Shown here: piece after piece, positions 5,783-14,322 of the stretch | How positions within the stretch are numbered: position 1 is the first letter of the stretch | Layout: each line of letters starts with the position of its first letter | Assembly (NCBI GenBank): GCA_937900425.1 | Contig: CALCDT010000062.1 | Coordinates: 1-17,279 of the forward strand | Source of the DNA: an uncultured Alphaproteobacteria bacterium | GTDB taxonomy: Bacteria; Pseudomonadota; Alphaproteobacteria; Rhizobiales; Pleomorphomonadaceae | Length of the DNA: 17,279 nt | Direction: 5' to 3' | Program-made: the position numbers and the translations under genes | Notes under the pieces: generated by a model | The model's database searches: none | Seen by the model: only the letters and a program-made list of their open reading frames with translations | Told to the model about the DNA's origin: nothing

Positions 5783-8700
5783 ATGCGAACCGTGCTCAGT
5801 GTAGCCGTTGGCGCGCTTTTTGCAACCCTCGTCACAGGTCTCTCTGCCCCTCCCGCCACCGCCACCGAACGGCGGGCGATCGTCACCGAGGGGGCGGACT
5901 ATTTCGGTCTCGACTACCAGACCCTCAAGGAGGTCGATCTCGCCGATTGCGAGAAGGCCTGCGTCGCCGACGGCACCTGCAAGGCCTTCACCTACAACAC
6001 CAAGGCCCGCTGGTGCTTCCTGAAGTCCAGCTTCGGCGACATGCGCGCCTTCGCCGGCGCCGTCTCCGGCCGCATCGTCACCGGCGACGTCGCCGGCCCC
6101 GACCTCGCCGCCCGCCGTCTCGCCGAACTCGGCTTCGTGCCGCAGGAATACGTCGACGAGGCGAGGCGGCTCGCCGGCGAGATCGACACGGTGGCCGTCG
6201 ACGGTGCCTTCGAGGCGATCGTCGCCGATGCCGACGCGGCCACCGCCGCCGGCGACTGGTTCCGCGCCCTCGATCTCACCAAGATGGCGCTGCGCCTCTC
6301 GCCCGAGGACGCCGACCTCTGGCGCCGCCTCGCCGGGGCCGCGGTCGCGGCCGAAAGCGACGACTGGTCGGTTCGCGAGCGCCTGCGCCGCGAAGGCACC
6401 GGCGGCGCCATCAACGCCTATCTGCGCTCGCCGGACGACGTTTCCCGGACCGATTCGCTCGCCGCCCTCTCGGCCGCCTTCGCCCGCCGCGACGCCTGGC
6501 GGCCGGCGATCAAGGCCGCCCGCGCCGGCCTCGCGCTGACGCCGGGCGACGCCCCGCTCGCCGCGGCGCTCGACCAGCTCGTCGCCGAACACGGCTTCCG
6601 CGTCACCGACAACACCGTCGACACCGCCTCCGCCAGCCCGCGGATCTGCGCCGTCTTCACCGATCCGCTGGCGACCTCGTCGGACGCGATCGGCGATTTC
6701 GTCACCGTCAACGGCGGCCACGACTTTCCCGTCGAGGTCGAAGCAAACCAGGTCTGCGCCGACGGCGTCGCCTACGGCGAGCGTTACCGGATGACGCTGC
6801 GCGCCGGCATCACCGCCCGCGACGGCGAGACGCTGGCCCGCGCCGTCGATCTCGACATCTACGTGCGCGACCGCGATCCGCTGGTGCGCTTCGTCGGCCG
6901 CGCCTACGTGTTGCCGGCCGGCGGCGAGGCGACCATTCCGGTGGTGTCCGTCAACGTCGACACCATCGACGCCCGCGTCGTGCGCATCGGCGACCGCTCG
7001 CTCGCCGGCACGATCGCCGAGGATCGGTTCCTCTCGCAGATGGCCGGCTACGACGTCGACCAGATCGCCGACCGCTCCGGCGCCGAGGTCTGGTCCGGCA
7101 AGATCGACGTCACCCGCGACCTCAACCGCGAAGTGACGACGGCGGTGCCGGTCGGCGAACTGGTCGAGACGCTGGAGCCCGGCGTCTACGCGCTCTCCGC
7201 CCGCGCCACCACCAAGCGCGAGACCTGGAGCGCCGACGCCACCCAGTGGTTCGTCGTCACCGACGTCGGCCTCTCGACGCTCTCGGCCTCCGACGGCCTC
7301 CACGTCTTCGCCCGTTCGCTATCGACCGCCGGCCCGGTCGCCGAGGCGGCGCTGCGCCTCGTCGCCGTCAACAACGAGGTGCTCGGCACCGCGACGACCG
7401 ACGGCGAGGGCTACGCCCGCTTCGACGCCGGCCTGACGCGCGGCACCGGCGGCTCGGCGCCCGCGCTCGTCGTCGCCGAAGGCGAGGGCGGCGACTATTC
7501 CTTCCTCGACCTCACGAAGGCGCCCTTCGACCTCACCGACCGCGGCGTCGACGGCCGGCCGGCGCCCAAACCGGTCGACGTCTTCATGACCACCGAGCGC
7601 GGCGTCTATCGCCCCGGCGAGACCGTGAACGTCACCGCGCTCGCCCGCGACGCCACCGCCACCGCGATCGACGGCCTCGACCTCACCCTCGTCGTCCGCC
7701 GTCCGGACGGCGTCGAGCAGTCGCGCGAGCTCGTCCCGGGCAAGGGCGCCGGCGGCCACGACCTCGCCGTCGGCCTGCTGCCGGGGGCGATGCGCGGCAG
7801 CTGGCGGGTTTCGGCCTACACGGATCCGAAGGCCGACCCACTGGCCGAGACCACCTTTCTCGTCGAGGATTTCGTCCCCGAGCGCCTGACCTTCGATCTC
7901 GCGCCGGCCGGAACGGGCTTCGATCCGGATGCCCCCGGCAGCGTCCCGGTCGAGGCCCGTTTCCTCTACGGCGCCCCGGCGGCCGGATTGTCGGTCGAGG
8001 GCCGCGTGCGGGTTCGCGCCGCCTCGGCCGTTCCCGGCTTCCCGGGCGTCGCCTTCGGCCTCTCGGACGAGGAGTTCGAGCCGCAGACCGCCTATCTGCA
8101 GGCGGTCGTGACCGACGACGAGGGCCGCGCCGACCTGCCGCTCGCGGCCCCCGACGGCCTCGTCTCGAGCCGGCCGCTCGAGGCGGAGATCGTCGTCGAC
8201 GTCACCGATTCGAGCGGACGCCCGGTCCAGCGCACGGCGACGCTGCCGGTCCTCGCCGAGGTCGGCCGGATCGGCGTCGACCCGCAGTTCGACGGCGCGG
8301 TGGAGGAGGGCGGCAGCGCCCGCTTCGCCGTCGTCGCCGTCGACGCGGAAGGCGAGGCCGCCGCGGCCACCGGGCTCAGGTGGACGCTGGTGAAGGTCGA
8401 AAACCGCTTCCAGTGGTACAACGTCGACGGCTCCTGGAACTACCAGAGCGTCGCCGTCACCAGCCGCGTCGCCGACGGCACGATCGACGTCGTGGCCGGC
8501 GAGCGGCCGGTCGTCGAGGCGTCCGTGACCTGGGGGCAGTACCGCCTCGAGATCCGCGACCCCTCCGGCACGCTGCTGCCGGTCTCCTACGGCTTCGAGG
8601 CCGGCTGGTATGTCGCGCCGACCGCCGAGGACACCCCGGACGCGGTCAAGGTCTCGCTCGACAAGGCGAAATACGCGGTCGGCGAGAACGTCGTCGCGCG

Positions 8701-11260
8701 GATCGAGCCGCGCTTCGCCGGCGTCGCCCTCGTCACCGTCGTCGACGACCGGCTGATCGCCATGAAGACCGTCGAGGTGCCGATCGAGGGTGCCAGCGTC
8801 GAACTTCCGGTCACGGCCGAATGGGGTCCCGGCGCCTACGTCACCGCGACGCTGATCCGGCCGATGGACCTCGAGGCCAGGCGCATGCCGGCGAGGGCGA
8901 TCGGCCTCTCCTACGCCGAGGTCGACCCGGCCGACCGGGTGATCGGCGTCTCGATCGAGACGCCGGCCTCTCCGCGGCCGCGCGAGGCGCTGCCGATCGA
9001 CCTCACGCTCGCGGGGGTCCCGGCCGGCGAGACCGCCTATCTCACGCTCGCCGCCGTCGACGTCGGCATTCTCAACCTGACCCGCTACCAGACCCCGGCG
9101 CCGGAGACCTGGTATTTCGGCCAGCGCCGGCTCGGCACCGAAATGCGCGACCTCTACGGCCAGCTGATCGACCGCATGATCGGCGTGCCGGGCGTGATCC
9201 GCTCCGGCGGCGACGGCTCGGGTCTGACCCGGCTCGACGGTCCGCCGCCGACCGAGAAGCTGCTCGCCTTCTACCAGGGCGTCACGGAGGTCGGCACCGA
9301 CGGCAAGGTCCACGTCGACGTCGACGTGCCCGATTTCAACGGCACCGTCCGCATCATGGTGATGGCCTGGTCGAAGACCGCCGTCGGCCACGGCGCGAGC
9401 GACGTCGTCATCCGCGATCCGGTGGTCGTCACCGCGAACCTGCCGGCCTTCCTCGCTCCCGGCGACGCCTCTCGCCTGCTGCTCGACGTCACCCACGTCG
9501 ACGGGCCGGCCGGCGAGATGCGCCTCGACGTCTCGAGCCGCGACGGCGCCGTCGTCTTCGACGGCGACGCCGCGCGCCGCACCGTCACCCTCGCCGAGGG
9601 CGGCAAGACCGAAATCCTCGTACCCGTCACCGCCGTCGATGTCGGCGACGCCGCGATCGACGTCGTCCTGACGACACCGGACGGTACCGCCCTCACCAAG
9701 GCCCTCGCCCTCGGTGTGCGCGCCAGCGACCCCGAGATCGTCCGCCGCAGCGAGGTGGCGCTCGATCCGCGGGGCGGCACGCTTTCACTCGGGCCCGATC
9801 TCTTCTCCGACTTCGTCCCCGGCGACGCCGCGGCGACGGTGATGGTCGGCGGCGTCTCCGGCATCGATCTTCCCGGCCTCGTCCGTGCCCTCGACACCTA
9901 TCCCTACGGCTGCGCCGAGCAGATCACGTCGAAGGCGCTGCCGCTGGTCTATCTCGACGACGTCATCCTCGCCGCCGGCCTCGCCGGTGCCGAGCCGGTG
10001 CGCGAGCGGGTCGAGCAGGCGATCACCGCCGTGCTCGCCAACCAGTCCTCCTCGGGCTCCTTCGGGCTCTGGGGGCCGGGCTCGGGCGACCTCTGGCTCG
10101 ACGCCTACGTCGCCGACTTCCTGACGCGGGCGCGCGAGAAGGGCTACCGGGTGCCCTCGATCGCCTACGACCTCGCCGTGACCAACCTTTCCAATTCGAT
10201 CGCCTATGCCTCCGACTTCTCGAACGGCGGCGAGGACGTCGCCTATGCGCTCTACGTGCTCGCCCGCAACGGCCGCGCCTCGATCGGCGACCTGCGCTAC
10301 TACGCAGAGGTCAAGATCGACGCCTTCGGCACGGCCCTCGCCAAGGCCCAGATCGGCGCGGCGCTCGCGCTCTATGGCGACAAGACCCGCGCCGCCGCCG
10401 TGCTGCGCAACGCCGTCGGCGGCCTCGGCGGCGAGAGTCGCGGCTACCGCGCCGACTACGGCTCGACGCTGCGCGACGGCGCCGCGATCCTGACCCTCGT
10501 CTCGGAGACCGGCGTCGACGCGCTCGATACGGGCAAGCTCGCTCGCGACGTCGTCGCGGCCCAGTCGGCGCAGCGCTATACGAGCACGCAGGAGAAGGCC
10601 TGGATGCTGCTGGCGGTGAACGGCATGCTGTCGGGCGCCGGCAAGCCGGACCTCGCCGTCGGCGGCGCCCGCCACGAAGGCGTCTACACCGCCGCCTTCT
10701 CGGTCGAAGACGTCGCCGGATCGCCGATCACCCTCGAGAACCGCGGCGCCGCCGCGGTCACCGCCGCCGTGACCGTGCGCGGCGCGCCGGCGACGCCGGA
10801 GCCGGCGGGCGGCGAGGGCTACGCCATCGAGCGGCGCTACTACGATCTCGACGGCTACGAGGTCGATCCGCAGGCGATCCCGCTCGGCGAGCGCCTCGTC
10901 ACGGTGCTGACGGTGACGTCGAGCGAGGAGGTCGCCGCCCGGCTCGTCGTCGACGATCCGCTGCCGGCGGGCTTCGCCATCGACAACCCCAACCTCCTCG
11001 CCGGCAGCGAGGTGCCGAAGATCGATGGGCTGATGCTCGAGCAGGCCGCCGCCCGCACCGAGTTCCGCGCCGACCGCTTCGTCGCGGCCCTCGACCGCGA
11101 CGCATCGAGCCCGACGCGGTTCCAGCTCGCCTACATGGTCCGCGCCATCGCCCCGGGCGCCTTCGCCCATCCGGCGGCGCTGGTCGAGGACATGTACCGC
11201 CCCGAACGCCGGGCGTGGACGGACACGGGGCGGGTCGAGGTGATCGGCCCGGTCCGCTGA
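5783..11260 (+). CDS. Periplasmic alpha-2-macroglobulin family protein with N-terminal PAN domain and CAEQ thioester
   Basis: The 1825-residue protein is full length for large bacterial alpha-2-macroglobulins, which are thought to trap foreign proteases in the periplasm. Residues 1 to about 27 form a Sec signal peptide ending near ATATE, with no lipobox Cys, so it should be soluble rather than a lipoprotein. A PAN/apple-like domain follows (about 34-100; Cys 56, 60, 66, 78). Macroglobulin beta-domains fill the middle. The family segment with PDFNG and MAWS, then a (V/I)RDPVVV motif, lies near residues 1180-1220. The thioester motif is GCAEQ with Cys 1377 and Gln 1380, followed by an alpha-helical TED-like region and a C-terminal beta-domain. 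Start ATG 5783 has AGGAGG six bases upstream. The usual neighbour pbpC is not downstream, and the upstream region is AT-rich acquired DNA. Family identity is firm; protease trapping here is inferred. Confidence 0.93.
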   Translation: MRTVLSVAVGALFATLVTGLSAPPATATERRAIVTEGADYFGLDYQTLKEVDLADCEKACVADGTCKAFTYNTKARWCFLKSSFGDMRAFAGAVSGRIVTGDVAGPDLAARRLAELGFVPQEYVDEARRLAGEIDTVAVDGAFEAIVADADAATAAGDWFRALDLTKMALRLSPEDADLWRRLAGAAVAAESDDWSVRERLRREGTGGAINAYLRSPDDVSRTDSLAALSAAFARRDAWRPAIKAARAGLALTPGDAPLAAALDQLVAEHGFRVTDNTVDTASASPRICAVFTDPLATSSDAIGDFVTVNGGHDFPVEVEANQVCADGVAYGERYRMTLRAGITARDGETLARAVDLDIYVRDRDPLVRFVGRAYVLPAGGEATIPVVSVNVDTIDARVVRIGDRSLAGTIAEDRFLSQMAGYDVDQIADRSGAEVWSGKIDVTRDLNREVTTAVPVGELVETLEPGVYALSARATTKRETWSADATQWFVVTDVGLSTLSASDGLHVFARSLSTAGPVAEAALRLVAVNNEVLGTATTDGEGYARFDAGLTRGTGGSAPALVVAEGEGGDYSFLDLTKAPFDLTDRGVDGRPAPKPVDVFMTTERGVYRPGETVNVTALARDATATAIDGLDLTLVVRRPDGVEQSRELVPGKGAGGHDLAVGLLPGAMRGSWRVSAYTDPKADPLAETTFLVEDFVPERLTFDLAPAGTGFDPDAPGSVPVEARFLYGAPAAGLSVEGRVRVRAASAVPGFPGVAFGLSDEEFEPQTAYLQAVVTDDEGRADLPLAAPDGLVSSRPLEAEIVVDVTDSSGRPVQRTATLPVLAEVGRIGVDPQFDGAVEEGGSARFAVVAVDAEGEAAAATGLRWTLVKVENRFQWYNVDGSWNYQSVAVTSRVADGTIDVVAGERPVVEASVTWGQYRLEIRDPSGTLLPVSYGFEAGWYVAPTAEDTPDAVKVSLDKAKYAVGENVVARIEPRFAGVALVTVVDDRLIAMKTVEVPIEGASVELPVTAEWGPGAYVTATLIRPMDLEARRMPARAIGLSYAEVDPADRVIGVSIETPASPRPREALPIDLTLAGVPAGETAYLTLAAVDVGILNLTRYQTPAPETWYFGQRRLGTEMRDLYGQLIDRMIGVPGVIRSGGDGSGLTRLDGPPPTEKLLAFYQGVTEVGTDGKVHVDVDVPDFNGTVRIMVMAWSKTAVGHGASDVVIRDPVVVTANLPAFLAPGDASRLLLDVTHVDGPAGEMRLDVSSRDGAVVFDGDAARRTVTLAEGGKTEILVPVTAVDVGDAAIDVVLTTPDGTALTKALALGVRASDPEIVRRSEVALDPRGGTLSLGPDLFSDFVPGDAAATVMVGGVSGIDLPGLVRALDTYPYGCAEQITSKALPLVYLDDVILAAGLAGAEPVRERVEQAITAVLANQSSSGSFGLWGPGSGDLWLDAYVADFLTRAREKGYRVPSIAYDLAVTNLSNSIAYASDFSNGGEDVAYALYVLARNGRASIGDLRYYAEVKIDAFGTALAKAQIGAALALYGDKTRAAAVLRNAVGGLGGESRGYRADYGSTLRDGAAILTLVSETGVDALDTGKLARDVVAAQSAQRYTSTQEKAWMLLAVNGMLSGAGKPDLAVGGARHEGVYTAAFSVEDVAGSPITLENRGAAAVTAAVTVRGAPATPEPAGGEGYAIERRYYDLDGYEVDPQAIPLGERLVTVLTVTSSEEVAARLVVDDPLPAGFAIDNPNLLAGSEVPKIDGLMLEQAAARTEFRADRFVAALDRDASSPTRFQLAYMVRAIAPGAFAHPAALVEDMYRPERRAWTDTGRVEVIGPVR

Positions 11261-11564
11261 GAATTGGAGCGGCACGGCCGCGCGAGCCGGGCCGGGGCAG
11301 GGTGGTCGGTCCGCCGAGCCGAAGCGGACGGTCCGCTTTCCCGACGCCGCGCAGACGGCGCGCGCTCCGAGCGCAAACGCTCGTGGTCGCGCTGCGCCGC
11401 CCCGGACCTGGCTGCCGACGCGCACGCCCGGATCCTGCCAGCGATCCGCCGCGGGAGTGCTGTCCGATCCGCCGAGGGTGGCGATCGTGCGGAAGGGCGT
11501 GGCGTCGGCGCCGCTTCCGCAACCGAGGATGCGGGTGCTCGGTCACGGCACCCGCCGGCCGGCG
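11261..11564. other. Intergenic region between convergent genes
   Basis: About 300 GC-rich bases separate the ends of the alpha-2-macroglobulin gene (+) and the SDR gene (-). Open frames across it are Arg/Ala/Pro-rich and look non-coding. It holds three small hairpins: GTCCGC/GCGGAC at 11309-11329, CGAGCG-CAAA-CGCTCG at 11368-11383, and the stronger 11531-11555 hairpin listed separately. None has a good T-run. A decayed pbpC remnant was looked for and not recognised. Confidence 0.5.
11531..11555 (-). terminator. Hairpin just after the SDR gene, possible terminator
   Basis: GCGGGTGC (11531-11538) and GCACCCGC (11548-11555) form a perfect 8-bp GC-rich stem with a 9-base loop, beginning about 10 bp beyond the SDR stop codon. 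The expected T-run is missing on either strand, so it may act with Rho or only stabilise the mRNA end. Confidence 0.4.
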
Positions 11565-12320
11565 TCAGATGGTCTGGCCGCCCGACGCTTCGATGCGCTG
11601 GCCGGTGACCCAGCCATTGTCCGGACCGAGGAGGCTCGCCACCATCGGACCGATGTCGTCGGGCAAGCCGACGCGGCCGAGCGCGGTCATCCCCGCGAAA
11701 GCGGTGTTGTAGTCGGGAACGTCGCGCACCGCGCCGCCGAGGAAGTCGGTCTCGATCGCGCCCGGTGCGACCGTGTTGGCGGTGATGCCGCGGCCGCCCA
11801 GTTCCTTCGCCATGTAGACCGTCAGAACTTCGACGGCACCCTTGGCGGCCGAATAGGCCGAGAACCCCGGGAAGGACACGCGGGTCAGGCCCGAGGAGAA
11901 ATTGACGATGCGGCCGCCGTCGGCCAGCACCGGCAGCAGCGCCTGCGTCAGAAAGAACACGCCCTTGACGTGAACGGCGAACAGCCGGTCGAACTGGTCC
12001 TCGGTGGTGGCGGCGAAATCCGCCATTTCGCCGTGACCCGCGTTGTTGACGAGGTGGTCGAGCCTGTCCTTGCCCCAGGTGTCGTTCAGGGCGCCGCGCA
12101 GCGTCGCGACGAAGGCCGGGAAGGTCGACACCTCGCCCGTGTCGAGTTGAAGCGCGAGCGCCTTGCGGCCCAGCGCCTCGATCTCGGCGACGACGGCCTC
12201 GGCGGCGTCTCTGCCCTTCAGGTAGGTGAGGATCACGTCGCCGCCGTGGCGGGCGATGCTGATCGCGGTGTTGCGGCCGAGGCCGCGGCTTCCGCCGGTC
12301 ACGAGAGAGATGGTCGTCAT
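11565..12320 (-). CDS. SDR family oxidoreductase (classical short-chain dehydrogenase/reductase)
   Basis: The 251-residue protein has the usual length of classical SDRs. The NAD(P)-binding TGGSRGLG motif lies at 8-15, NNAG at 92-95, Ser at 142/143 (FSSG) and the catalytic YSAAK with Tyr 156 and Lys 160. The position usually held by the fourth catalytic Asn (NVKG) reads HVKG (His 117). Late signatures VAPGAIETDF (184-193) and a final GQRIEASGG are typical of FabG-like reductases. ATG 12320 has GGAGG five bases upstream; the frame continues upstream only as shadow of the next gene. It is transcribed away from an AraC-family regulator gene across 129 bp, an arrangement common where the regulator controls the reductase. 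The substrate is unknown; a carbonyl reductase acting on aldehydes or ketones is likely. Confidence 0.9.
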   Translation of the reverse strand: MTTISLVTGGSRGLGRNTAISIARHGGDVILTYLKGRDAAEAVVAEIEALGRKALALQLDTGEVSTFPAFVATLRGALNDTWGKDRLDHLVNNAGHGEMADFAATTEDQFDRLFAVHVKGVFFLTQALLPVLADGGRIVNFSSGLTRVSFPGFSAYSAAKGAVEVLTVYMAKELGGRGITANTVAPGAIETDFLGGAVRDVPDYNTAFAGMTALGRVGLPDDIGPMVASLLGPDNGWVTGQRIEASGGQTI

Positions 12321-12394
12321 GGGAGCCTCCGGTTGGTGGTGCTCCCTTATGGGCCGAGGGCCGCCGTCGATGTTGCGCGATCGTCCCGAAGACT

Positions 12395-12412
12395 TGCCTG
12401 ATCCTCCAGGCA
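12395..12412. promoter_or_regulatory. 18-bp dyad in the SDR/AraC divergent intergenic region
   Basis: TGCCTG (12395-12400) and CAGGCA (12407-12412) form a perfect 6-bp inverted repeat with a 6-base centre, two bases upstream of the candidate -35 of the regulator gene. A GTTGCG word occurs at 12372-12377 and again at 12414-12419, and GGGCCGA (12351-12357) mirrors TCGGCCC (12431-12437). These are candidate operator parts for the AraC-type protein or another regulator. AraC sites are more often direct repeats, so the binding protein is uncertain. Confidence 0.35.
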
Positions 12413-12414
12413 GG

Positions 12415-12443
12415 TTGCGACCTCCGCCGGTCGGCCCTATGCT
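12415..12443 (+). promoter_or_regulatory. Candidate sigma70-type promoter giving a leaderless AraC-family mRNA
   Basis: TTGCGA (12415-12420) and TATGCT (12438-12443) each match four of six consensus bases and are exactly 17 bp apart. Transcription would begin at about 12450, which is the A of the regulator's ATG. No Shine-Dalgarno sequence precedes that ATG, which agrees with leaderless translation. Confidence 0.4.
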
Positions 12444-12449
12444 CTCGCG

Positions 12450-13340
12450 ATGAACGACCACCTCCTCGACCACGCCCGGCGGCACGCCGACGTCCATGCC
12501 CGCGGCGGCGTCGCGGCCACGCCGGTGCAAGGGCTGGTGATCCTGCGCGAGACGGCGCCGACGATGCTCCAGTTCGCCGTGTCGAAGCCGTTGGTGGCGC
12601 TGGTTCTGCAAGGCGGCAAACGGGTGACGATGGGGAACCGCACCTTCGAATTCGGCGCGGGCGATTCCCTTCTCGTCACGACCGACGTGCCCACCGTCAG
12701 CCAGATCACCCGGGCGAGCCGCGCCTTGCCTTATTACTCGCTCGTCCTCGAACTCGATCCGGCCATCATCGCCGGCCTGGTCGAGAGGATCGGACCGGCA
12801 CCGTTCGAGGCGGATCGGCCGGTGAGGGTCGATCCGACGGAAGCCGAGATCGCCGACGCGGCCCTGCGTCTCCTGAAGCTCCTCGACCGTCCGGACACGC
12901 TGGCGGTGCTCGGTCCCCAGTATCTCCGCGAATTGCATTTCTGGCTGCTGACCGGCCGGCATGGCGGCGCCATCCGGGCGCTCGGCGTCACCGACAGCCA
13001 CGCCCAGCGGATCGCACGCGCCGTGGCGGTGCTCCGCCGTCACTTCGCCGAGCCGATCGCGATCCAGGCTCTGGCCGACGTCGCCGGGATGAGCCTCTCC
13101 ACCTTCCACGTCCACTTCCGCGGCATCACCTCCCTGTCGCCGCTGCAATTCCAGAAGCAGCTCCGACTGATCGAGGCGCGGCGCAGGATGCTCGAACTCG
13201 GCGAACCCGTCGGCAATGCGGCCTACGCGGTCGGCTACGAGAGCGTGCCGCAGTTCACGCGGGAATACGGCCGCATGTTCGGGCAGCCGCCGGCGCGCGA
13301 CATTCGCCAGGCCCGCGCGCAGATGGTCGCTTCGGCTTGA
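12450..13340 (+). CDS. AraC family transcriptional regulator
   Basis: The 296-residue protein has an N-terminal AraC-type sensory domain (about 1-170) with a cupin-like core, in which the LVLQGGKRVTMGNRTFEFGAG segment (51-71) is characteristic. A C-terminal AraC/XylS DNA-binding domain (about 183-288) carries two helix-turn-helix units: one around 205-225 (ALADVAGMSLSTFHVHF) and one around 252-275 ending in the family GYESVPQFTREY..MFG signature. Such N-terminal domains usually bind small molecules. It lies divergent to the SDR gene, so control of that gene is the natural guess. The start at 12450 has no Shine-Dalgarno sequence, but the N-terminal residues look like those of family members and a promoter is placed for leaderless translation. 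It ends 13 bp from the convergent acyltransferase gene. Confidence 0.92.
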   Translation: MNDHLLDHARRHADVHARGGVAATPVQGLVILRETAPTMLQFAVSKPLVALVLQGGKRVTMGNRTFEFGAGDSLLVTTDVPTVSQITRASRALPYYSLVLELDPAIIAGLVERIGPAPFEADRPVRVDPTEAEIADAALRLLKLLDRPDTLAVLGPQYLRELHFWLLTGRHGGAIRALGVTDSHAQRIARAVAVLRRHFAEPIAIQALADVAGMSLSTFHVHFRGITSLSPLQFQKQLRLIEARRRMLELGEPVGNAAYAVGYESVPQFTREYGRMFGQPPARDIRQARAQMVASA

Positions 13341-13353
13341 GGCGTGTCGCCGA

Positions 13354-14295
13354 TCAGGCGGCGGGTACCTTGATCCACTTGCGGTTGCCCCACATCCACG
13401 ACCCCGGCTCCGCCCGGATCCACTCCTCGAAGACGTCGTTGATGGCGTGCGTCGCCGCTTCGACGTCGGCGTCGACGTCCGCCGTGCGCGGCACCGGCAG
13501 CGGGCGCGCGACGATGCGGAAGTGGACGTTCGCCTCGCGGATCACCCGAGCCGCGATCAGCGGCAGGCCGAGGCGGCGGGCGAAGACGGCCGGAAAGGTC
13601 GCGACCTTGGCCGGGCGCCCCATGAAGTCGATGGTGATGCCGGTGAAATCGCGAAGGTCGGCGAGCACGCAGAGGGCGGTTCCCGGCCGGGCGACGCGGC
13701 GCAGCCGCAGCGCCGTCGTGCCCTCCTTGGCGACGAGACCGGCCGGGTAGAGCGGGCGGCGCAGGTCGAGCAGATACCGTTCCACCAGCGGATTGCGGAC
13801 CTTGCGGTAGACCGCGCCCGCGGCGAGGCCGAGCGTCGGCGTCCCCGCGGCGGCGAGTTCCCAGTTGCCGGCGTGGAGCGACACCAGGATGGCGCCTCGC
13901 GAGAGGTCGACGCCGGCGAAATCGGCCGGATCGAGAGCGACGGCGATCCGGTCGGGTTCGGCGAGGATGCGATCGATCAGCACCGTCTCCGCGGTGACAC
14001 GGCCGAGGTTTTCCCACATGTCGCCGACGATCGCCCGCCGCTCGCCGTCCGAAAGCTCCGGCATCACGAAGGCGAGATTGGCGAGAGCCCGGCGATGGCG
14101 GGCGTTGAAGGGCGCGATCGCCCGCCAGGCCCGCCCCATGAAGGCCGACGCCGTCTCGAGCGGCATCAGGCGCAGCAAGCCCGCGACGGCACGCAGGCCG
14201 ACGTATTCGACCCGGTCGCGAAAGGTCGGAGCGGGGACGACCGGGGGAGCGGCCTCGTCGGTACCGGAAGGGGCGGTCAGAGGCGGTGTCGGCAT
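13354..14295 (-). CDS. LpxL/HtrB-like lysophospholipid or lipid A acyltransferase
   Basis: The 313-residue protein is in the LpxL/LpxM acyltransferase family, which adds secondary acyl chains to lipid A at the inner membrane from acyl-ACP. The H-x4-E catalytic motif is clear as HAGNWE (His 141, Glu 146). Further family segments are YRKVRNPLVERYL (163-175), ADLRDFTGITIDFMGRPA (212-229) and the C-terminal EEWIRAEPGSWMWGNRKW (290-307). The first ~25 residues are Pro/Ala-rich and poorly conserved, and no clear Shine-Dalgarno sequence precedes ATG 14295, so the exact start is less certain. It is divergent from the AEC transporter, sharing a 177-bp region with a palindromic GGAAC...GTTCC element. 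Some family members make other lipids such as ornithine or phospholipids, so lipid A as acceptor is an inference. Confidence 0.87.
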   Translation of the reverse strand: MPTPPLTAPSGTDEAAPPVVPAPTFRDRVEYVGLRAVAGLLRLMPLETASAFMGRAWRAIAPFNARHRRALANLAFVMPELSDGERRAIVGDMWENLGRVTAETVLIDRILAEPDRIAVALDPADFAGVDLSRGAILVSLHAGNWELAAAGTPTLGLAAGAVYRKVRNPLVERYLLDLRRPLYPAGLVAKEGTTALRLRRVARPGTALCVLADLRDFTGITIDFMGRPAKVATFPAVFARRLGLPLIAARVIREANVHFRIVARPLPVPRTADVDADVEAATHAINDVFEEWIRAEPGSWMWGNRKWIKVPAA

Positions 14296-14322
14296 GCGGG
14301 CAACCGGTGCGGGGCGATCGGG

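Noticed and set aside
11261..11564. Decayed pbpC remnant after the alpha-2-macroglobulin gene
   Set aside because: No frame shows a transmembrane start, glycosyltransferase or transpeptidase motif; the translations are low-complexity Arg/Ala/Pro.
5761..11712. Very long second open frame (nearly 2000 codons) overlapping the alpha-2-macroglobulin gene
   Set aside because: It is an Arg-rich shadow produced by high GC third positions of the true gene and has no domains.
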